A DNA stretch of 64,000 nt, taken from assembly GCF_029051685.1 (NCBI RefSeq), contig NZ_JAACFT010000005.1, forward strand, positions 62,001 through 126,000, in the 5' to 3' direction. This DNA is from Bradyrhizobium sp. CSA207. Lineage in GTDB: Bacteria; Pseudomonadota; Alphaproteobacteria; Rhizobiales; Xanthobacteraceae. Numbering within the stretch: position 1 is the first letter of the stretch; each line of letters opens with the position of its first letter. Shown here piece by piece: positions 59,807 to 64,000 of this stretch. The notes below the pieces were generated by a model, which had not been told where the DNA came from, did no database searches, and worked only from the letters and a program-made list of their open reading frames with translations. The position numbers were made by a program, and so were the translations under genes.

Positions 59807-59830
59807 ACGCGCAAGGCGGCGGACGTTCCG
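59807..59830 (-). promoter_or_regulatory. candidate EcfG (general stress) promoter
   Basis: On the minus strand GGAAC, 16 bases, then GTT matches the alphaproteobacterial general-stress consensus. The expected start of transcription is about 25 bases before the ATG at 59771. Confidence 0.55.
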
Positions 59831-60056
59831 GCGAAACAGCCCGATTTTTCGCCGCTTCGGTCAAACCGGTGTGAGCGAGGGAACACGGTTCCGGCCGCGC
59901 GCCGCGGGCTGTTAACGCTTCGCTACTGCGCTTTGCCGCATTTGAAGGGCAGGCAATCCTTGCGCGTTAGGCTTACCGGAAGTTGGTCAATCGCCCTTAA
60001 CCCCCTGTGTGCCGCAATCGGATAGGTTGCGTTCCGGAACAACCGGGATCCCGCCT

Positions 60057-60542
60057 ATGCGCGCTGTGGCGCTCGCAGCCTTTCTGATCGGACTGCCCGC
60101 GTCGGCGTTTGCCGGCGGCGGCTTTGATATCGTCGTTCCCGGCCGGCCCGGCGTCCCCATCATCATCAATGGCATCGATGCGTCCTACACCGTCGTCGAA
60201 GGCGTGTGGGGCCTCGGCAAGAACGTCCAGGTGCAGCCCACGATCTATGGCGGGCGCTATGTCGCCGAGCGGCAGCCTTCCGATGTCGGTCATTATTATC
60301 CGACCCTGGGCTTGCGGCCCGGCTACGGCCGCCTCGAGGTCGAGCCGCCCGCGAACCGTAAGTTGCCGCAGCCTGCAGAGAGCTACCAGCGGAGCTGGGG
60401 TGCGCAGTCCGCGCCGCTGTCTCCGCAAATGGACATTCCCGTCGATCCGCCGCCGGTGATTCTGGCACCGCAGATCAACGTCAATCCGCAGCATCGTCGG
60501 CCGCGGCCACATGCCGAGGGAGCCGGCAAGCCACCCGGTTAA
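60057..60542 (+). CDS. secreted protein, unknown function
   Basis: The protein is 161 aa from ATG 60057. A signal peptide (MRAVALAAFLIGLPASAFAG) is followed by GGFDIVVPGRPGVPIIINGI and ASYTVVEGVWGLGK, then a Tyr/Pro-rich tail (PSDVGHYYPTLGLRPGYGR). The family is not recognised but the pattern recurs in rhizobial genomes as far as I recall. The last six codons (KPPG and stop) are duplicated in tandem just downstream. It precedes the Gly/Tyr-rich gene by 60 bases. Confidence 0.78.
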   Translation: MRAVALAAFLIGLPASAFAGGGFDIVVPGRPGVPIIINGIDASYTVVEGVWGLGKNVQVQPTIYGGRYVAERQPSDVGHYYPTLGLRPGYGRLEVEPPANRKLPQPAESYQRSWGAQSAPLSPQMDIPVDPPPVILAPQINVNPQHRRPRPHAEGAGKPPG

Positions 60543-60602
60543 GACAAGCCACCCGGTTAAGAAACGTCAAATCCAATGAAACGGAAATCACAGGAGAGAG
60601 TA

Positions 60603-61121
60603 ATGCGTCAAATGATTTCGGGACTGGTCGCGGCGGCTGCCGTGATGATTGCAGGGGCCGCACCCGCCATGGCCTGCGGTTTCAATCCGTGCCAGCCGGT
60701 TGCGCCGGTGTATTCCGGCTGCAACACCGGCTGCGGCGGCTACGGCTATGGCGCCTACGAGCGCCTCGCCGAGCCGACGACCCAATACTACTACGTCAAC
60801 CAGGGCCCGACCTACACCGGCCCGGGCGCCTTCGCGCCGTATCCGACCTATCGCGAGGACGCGGTGGTCGCGCCCGTCAGTTACGGTTACGGCTATGGCT
60901 ATCGTGCCGCGGCCATCGAAGCGCCGGCCGCCTATCCCTATCGCCGGCCGTACTATCGTCCGTATCGCTACGGCTACGGTCCGCGCCAAGGCTACCTGCC
61001 GCGCGTCCATTACGGCTACGGCCCGCGCTATGGCTACGCCCCGCGTTACGGCTACGCCCAACGTCGCGCGCCCGCGCCGTACTATTACGGCGGTCACCGC
61101 GTGCTGCGTCGCTATTACTGA
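60603..61121 (+). CDS. secreted Gly/Tyr-rich protein
   Basis: The protein is 172 aa from ATG 60603, with AGGAGAG 6 bases upstream. A signal peptide (MISGLVAAAAVMIAGAAPAMA) precedes a Cys-containing start (CGFNPCQPVAPVYSGCNTGC) and long Gly/Tyr/Arg/Pro repeats (GYGPRYGYAPRYGYA). The composition suggests a disordered envelope or surface protein. It is followed by a clear terminator. Function unknown. Confidence 0.82.
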   Translation: MRQMISGLVAAAAVMIAGAAPAMACGFNPCQPVAPVYSGCNTGCGGYGYGAYERLAEPTTQYYYVNQGPTYTGPGAFAPYPTYREDAVVAPVSYGYGYGYRAAAIEAPAAYPYRRPYYRPYRYGYGPRQGYLPRVHYGYGPRYGYAPRYGYAQRRAPAPYYYGGHRVLRRYY

Positions 61122-61145
61122 TCTCTGATCGGTTGAGCCAACGAG

Positions 61146-61182
61146 ACGCCCGCCCGCATGATGCGGACGGGCGTTTTGTTTT
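61146..61182 (+). terminator. rho-independent terminator of the Gly/Tyr-rich protein gene
   Basis: ACGCCCG and CGGGCGT (with GCATGATGC inside) form a strong stem, followed by TTTTGTTTT. It lies between that gene and the convergent rlmB. Confidence 0.88.
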
Positions 61183-61183
61183 G

Positions 61184-62014
61184 CTACCGCTTCATCAACC
61201 CGAGCCGGCTCGCGCCGACATAGAGCGAGAGCACGGCGGCGTTCGATACGTTGAGGCTCTTGAGTTCGCCGGGCATGTCGAGCCGCGCCACCACGCTGCA
61301 GGTGTCGCGCGTCAATTGCCGAAGGCCCTTGCCTTCGGCGCCGAGCACGAGCGCGAGCGGCTCGCGCAGCGTGACAGCGGAGAGATCCTCGCTACCCTCG
61401 CTATCGAGCCCGACGGTCAGGAAGCCGCGCTCGTTCAGCGCGGTGAGCGCGCGGGCGAGGTTTTGCACGGTAATCATCGGCACCAGCTCCAGCGCGCCTG
61501 AAGCCGCCTTCGCCAGCACGCCGGTTGCCTCCGGGCTGTGCCTCGCGGTGGTGACGATCGCCTTGACCGCGAAGGCCGCGGCGGAGCGCAGGATCGCGCC
61601 GACATTGTGCGGATCGGTGATCTGGTCGAGCACCAGCACCATGCCTTCCGGCTCCAGCGTCTCGATGTCGGGCGAGGGCAGGGGATCGGCTTCCGCAAGC
61701 AGGCCCTGGTGCACCGCGTCGGGCGACAGCAGGCGATCGATCTCCTGGGGCCGGACGATCTCGGGCGCGATGCGGGTTTCGATGTTCTCGTCCGCCAGGC
61801 GGCGGGCGGCGTTCTCGGTCAGCGTCAGCTTGCGGATACGCCGCTCGGGGTTGGCGAGTGCCATGGTGACGGTGTGCCAGCCATAGAGGATGACAGGCCC
61901 GTCGGGGGCCGAATCGCGGTCGCGCCAGGCTGGGCGGCCTGCGGATTTCCCCGGTCTGTTGAAGGGCTTACCACCGCCGCGGGGGCGCTTGGGTGTGAAT
62001 TTGCGCTCGTTCAT
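61184..62014 (-). CDS. rlmB: 23S rRNA (guanosine-2'-O-)-methyltransferase RlmB
   Basis: The protein is 276 aa from ATG 62014. After a basic N-terminus come the substrate-binding domain and the SpoU knot with motif 1 QITDPHNVGAILRSAAAF, motif 2 VLGAEGKGLRQL and motif 3 MPGELKSLNVSNAAVLSLY. It methylates G2251 in the 23S peptidyl-transferase region. The neighbouring tRNA-Tyr on the opposite strand is a common arrangement in rhizobia. Confidence 0.93.
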   Translation of the reverse strand: MNERKFTPKRPRGGGKPFNRPGKSAGRPAWRDRDSAPDGPVILYGWHTVTMALANPERRIRKLTLTENAARRLADENIETRIAPEIVRPQEIDRLLSPDAVHQGLLAEADPLPSPDIETLEPEGMVLVLDQITDPHNVGAILRSAAAFAVKAIVTTARHSPEATGVLAKAASGALELVPMITVQNLARALTALNERGFLTVGLDSEGSEDLSAVTLREPLALVLGAEGKGLRQLTRDTCSVVARLDMPGELKSLNVSNAAVLSLYVGASRLGLMKR

Positions 62015-62220
62015 GGTGCGCTTGTGTCACGGGTTCCGGAATATGGCAATTTGGGCGTCCAAGGAGGCGATTTTAGCTGTCCGCCTCGGTTGACTTTACC
62101 CCACGGCTTCGCTCATAACCGCGCCCGGTCGCGCCCCCATCCGGGCTGTCGCGGCCTTCACGTTCCATGGCCGTCTTCGGTCCGCCGGCAAGGTCCGGCC
62201 CGATTGTGCTGCCGTCGAGC

Positions 62221-62306
62221 GGGGGAGTGTCCCGAGTGGCAAAGGGAGCTGACTGTAAATCAGCCGCCTTATGGCTTCGCAGGTTCGAGTCCTGCCTCCC
62301 CCACCA
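62221..62306 (+). tRNA. tRNA-Tyr (anticodon GTA)
   Basis: Acceptor GGGGGAG (62221-62227) pairs with CTCCCCC. The anticodon arm is CTGACTGTAAATCAG with GTA. A long variable arm (CCGCCTTATGGCTTCGC) is typical of tRNA-Tyr. The genomic CCA is at 62304-62306. Confidence 0.96.
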
Positions 62307-62384
62307 GCCTTCGCTCGCTTCGCGAGCTACGGCTTGGCAAGCCGGCACGCATGGCTTTGGCCCGGCCAGCCCCCTATCGAGCTC

Positions 62385-63356
62385 TCACAGTGCCGGCCAA
62401 GGCATCGGGATGTAGCTGTAGGCGTTGCCCTCACGCGTGACGTGACCGACGCCGGGGAAGGGCAAGTGCATACCGGCTACGAGTAGGCGATCGGCCGACA
62501 CCATATCCAGCACCTTCTTGCGGGTGGCGACCGCAGCCGCCTGGTCCACATCGAAGGCTATCGCCCATTCCGGATGCGCGAATTGCAATGCCGATGAGTG
62601 GATCACGTCCGTGAAGAGCAGCATGTTGGCGTCGCCAGAGCCGATCCGCAGGGCGAGATGTCCCGGCGTGTGGCCGGGCGCCGGCACCGCCGCGATGCCG
62701 GGCGCGATTTCAACCTCGCCGCCGATCTGCCGGATCTTGCCGCGGTACGGTCCGAGCGATTTGCGTGCCATTTCGAAGAATGGCTTCATCGGATCAGGCG
62801 CCTGGGACAGGATGCCGTCGTCGTGCCAGAAAGCGAATTCGACGTTGGCAACCACAATTTCAGCCGCGGGAAAAGCAGCCTCGCCGCCCGCGCCGATCAG
62901 GCCGTTCGCGTGGTCAGGATGCAGGTGTGTGACGATCACGGTGTCGATCTCTTCGCGCTTGACGCCAGCCGCGACAAGCGCCTCGGGCAGGTGGCCGAGC
63001 GTTGGTCCCATCGCCGATGCCGTGCCCGTATCGATGAGTATCCGCCGGCTGCCGCGCGTGACAAGGTAGGCATTGACGGAGGTGGCGATAGTCTTCGGCA
63101 GGTACGCTCTCGTCAGCAGCGCCTCCGCGGCACCCGGATCAGCGGCGGGAAAGAGATCAAGGCCGAGATTGAGGTAGCCGTCGCTGAGCGCCGTGATTGT
63201 GAAGTCGCCGAGGGCGAAGCGATGGGCGGCGGGTAGCGGCGCGGCTGTGGTCGCATCAGGTGTTGCACCCTTCGCCGCAAAGGAGCCGGTGCCTGCAAAG
63301 GCCAAGGTACCTGCGCCAAGCGCGGCGCGGCCAAAGGTTCGGCGGTCGATCTTCAT
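62385..63356 (-). CDS. secreted MBL-fold metallo-hydrolase
   Basis: The protein is 323 aa from ATG 63356, with GGAG about 9 bases upstream. A Tat signal (DRRTFGRAALGAGTLAFAG) is followed by the MBL domain. Metal ligands are in VIVTHLHPDHANGLIG, APGHTPGHLALRIG and the later aspartate (LLFTDVIH). A late histidine is in LVAGMHLPFPGVGH. The layout resembles lactonase/sulfatase-like MBL enzymes exported folded. The substrate is unknown. It is transcribed toward tRNA-Tyr. Confidence 0.9.
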   Translation of the reverse strand: MKIDRRTFGRAALGAGTLAFAGTGSFAAKGATPDATTAAPLPAAHRFALGDFTITALSDGYLNLGLDLFPAADPGAAEALLTRAYLPKTIATSVNAYLVTRGSRRILIDTGTASAMGPTLGHLPEALVAAGVKREEIDTVIVTHLHPDHANGLIGAGGEAAFPAAEIVVANVEFAFWHDDGILSQAPDPMKPFFEMARKSLGPYRGKIRQIGGEVEIAPGIAAVPAPGHTPGHLALRIGSGDANMLLFTDVIHSSALQFAHPEWAIAFDVDQAAAVATRKKVLDMVSADRLLVAGMHLPFPGVGHVTREGNAYSYIPMPWPAL

Positions 63357-63461
63357 ATTCTCATCTCCATCAGCTCTTGTGGATGTTCGCAGGGCCACCA
63401 CTGTGCCCGTCACGACGTAATCATCTATTTGCTTGCTATTGAGAGCGGAAGTCTGTCGAAG

Positions 63462-64000
63462 TTAAATCGCCTGCCATGAAGCAGGCAGGGTATCTCGGAT
63501 CATCGCCTCGAGGCTGCTTGCCTTGACGCCGAGGAGATTTTCGGTGTCGGAGGCGTCGATCAGGAGGGACTTGTCGAACAAATAGGACATCTCGACGCCC
63601 TCGTGAAAGCCGATAGACTCCAATTCGTCCGCGGTCAGCCGATGGAGTTCGGGCGCCTCGATTTCCAGTGCAGCTGCAAATTTTCCGACGAGCTCGCGAA
63701 TTGATGCGTTCCGGCAGGGTACATGAAACGCACGTCCCCACGCTCCGGAATAGCGGCAGACTGCCACGAGCGTCCTTGCGGTGTCTTTGGTGAAGGACCA
63801 CGCGTGGGCAGCATCCAAGTCGCCCAGGAACGAGATCGCGTGACCCCGAAGCAGCGATGGAAGTGCCAGCAGGGAGAAATAGGTCACCGCGCTCTGGCCC
63901 AAATAGTCGCTGGCGCGAACCTCGATCGCAGGAACGTCGGACGCGAGAGCCCGCTGCCACATGATGTTCCTCACGGTGCCTTTTCGGGTGGTCGGATCCA
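63462..64000 (-). CDS. NAD-dependent epimerase/dehydratase-like protein, C-terminal part
   Basis: The frame is open to the right edge (DPTTRKGTVRNIMWQ upstream of a GTG at 63974), so the gene continues beyond the window. About 178 C-terminal residues are present. RASDYLGQSAVTYFSLLALP and GDLDAAHAWSFTKDTARTLV match the substrate region of extended short-chain dehydrogenase/epimerase proteins. The NAD-binding glycine motif is not in this part. It probably acts on a nucleotide sugar or similar substrate. Confidence 0.8.
   Translation of the reverse strand, partial: DPTTRKGTVRNIMWQRALASDVPAIEVRASDYLGQSAVTYFSLLALPSLLRGHAISFLGDLDAAHAWSFTKDTARTLVAVCRYSGAWGRAFHVPCRNASIRELVGKFAAALEIEAPELHRLTADELESIGFHEGVEMSYLFDKSLLIDASDTENLLGVKASSLEAMIRDTLPASWQAI

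Overview
The window is high-GC, gene-dense alphaproteobacterial chromosome and most resembles Bradyrhizobium or a close relative. The support for this is the gene content, strongly GC-biased third codon positions, many small secreted Rhizobiales-type proteins, at least four families of intergenic palindromes that I associate with Bradyrhizobium, CtrA-type boxes of the form TTAA-N7-TTAAC, and candidate EcfG-type (GGAAC-N16/17-GTT) promoters. No species can be named from this alone. The window is almost entirely ordinary core and shell chromosome; I see no phage, plasmid replication genes, CRISPR array or intact insertion sequence.

Layout. 0-6.4 kb: 5' end of a Bug/TctC solute-binding protein, CYTH-CHAD protein, transglutaminase-like cysteine peptidase, double PilZ protein, MFS permease and a small P-loop ATPase. 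6.6-11.1 kb: zinc alcohol dehydrogenase, serine hydrolase, VOC protein, membrane protein and cupin. 11.5-19.3 kb: DEAD-box helicase with a DbpA-like tail, DJ-1/PfpI membrane protein, transglutaminase, PAS_5 protein, rhomboid protease, CBS pair and patatin. 19.5-28.6 kb: secreted unknown, quinone oxidoreductase divergent from a LysR regulator, a 1-kb repeat-rich gap, a PAS-GGDEF-EAL protein, a second serine hydrolase and a nitroreductase. 28.7-36.9 kb: thrS, MFS permease, small secreted proteins, alpha/beta hydrolase and an APC permease operon. 36.9-40.7 kb: a probable catabolic or detoxification unit (XRE-cupin regulator, MHS transporter, MOSC protein, VanB-type flavin/2Fe-2S reductase). 40.7-50.9 kb: yidD, a periplasmic ClpP-like protein, SufU/IscU-like scaffold, folE, hisI, a lytic transglycosylase, DUF2336 protein, Hpt and response regulator pair, NAD kinase and an S10 peptidase. 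51-56.8 kb: third serine hydrolase, TPR protein, small envelope proteins and an Omp31-type porin. 57-59.1 kb: a decay zone with MCP and methyltransferase fragments, a GFA protein and a small tRNA-Thr-flanked remnant island with a serine-recombinase relic. 59.3-64 kb: secreted Gly/Tyr-rich proteins, rlmB, tRNA-Tyr, an MBL hydrolase and a partial epimerase.

How the genes fit together. Housekeeping (thrS, nadK, folE, hisI, rlmB, yidD, two tRNAs) is interleaved with envelope and signalling functions. The GGDEF-EAL and PilZ proteins share c-di-GMP; the Hpt and response regulator form a two-gene phosphorelay module. CtrA-type boxes precede the lytic transglycosylase and lie between the PAS_5 and rhomboid genes. 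Two small envelope genes have candidate general-stress promoters. The most interesting leads are the translationally coupled MOSC/reductase pair, the structured repeat at 23.7 kb, and the tRNA-Thr attachment-site duplication near 58.2-59.1 kb.
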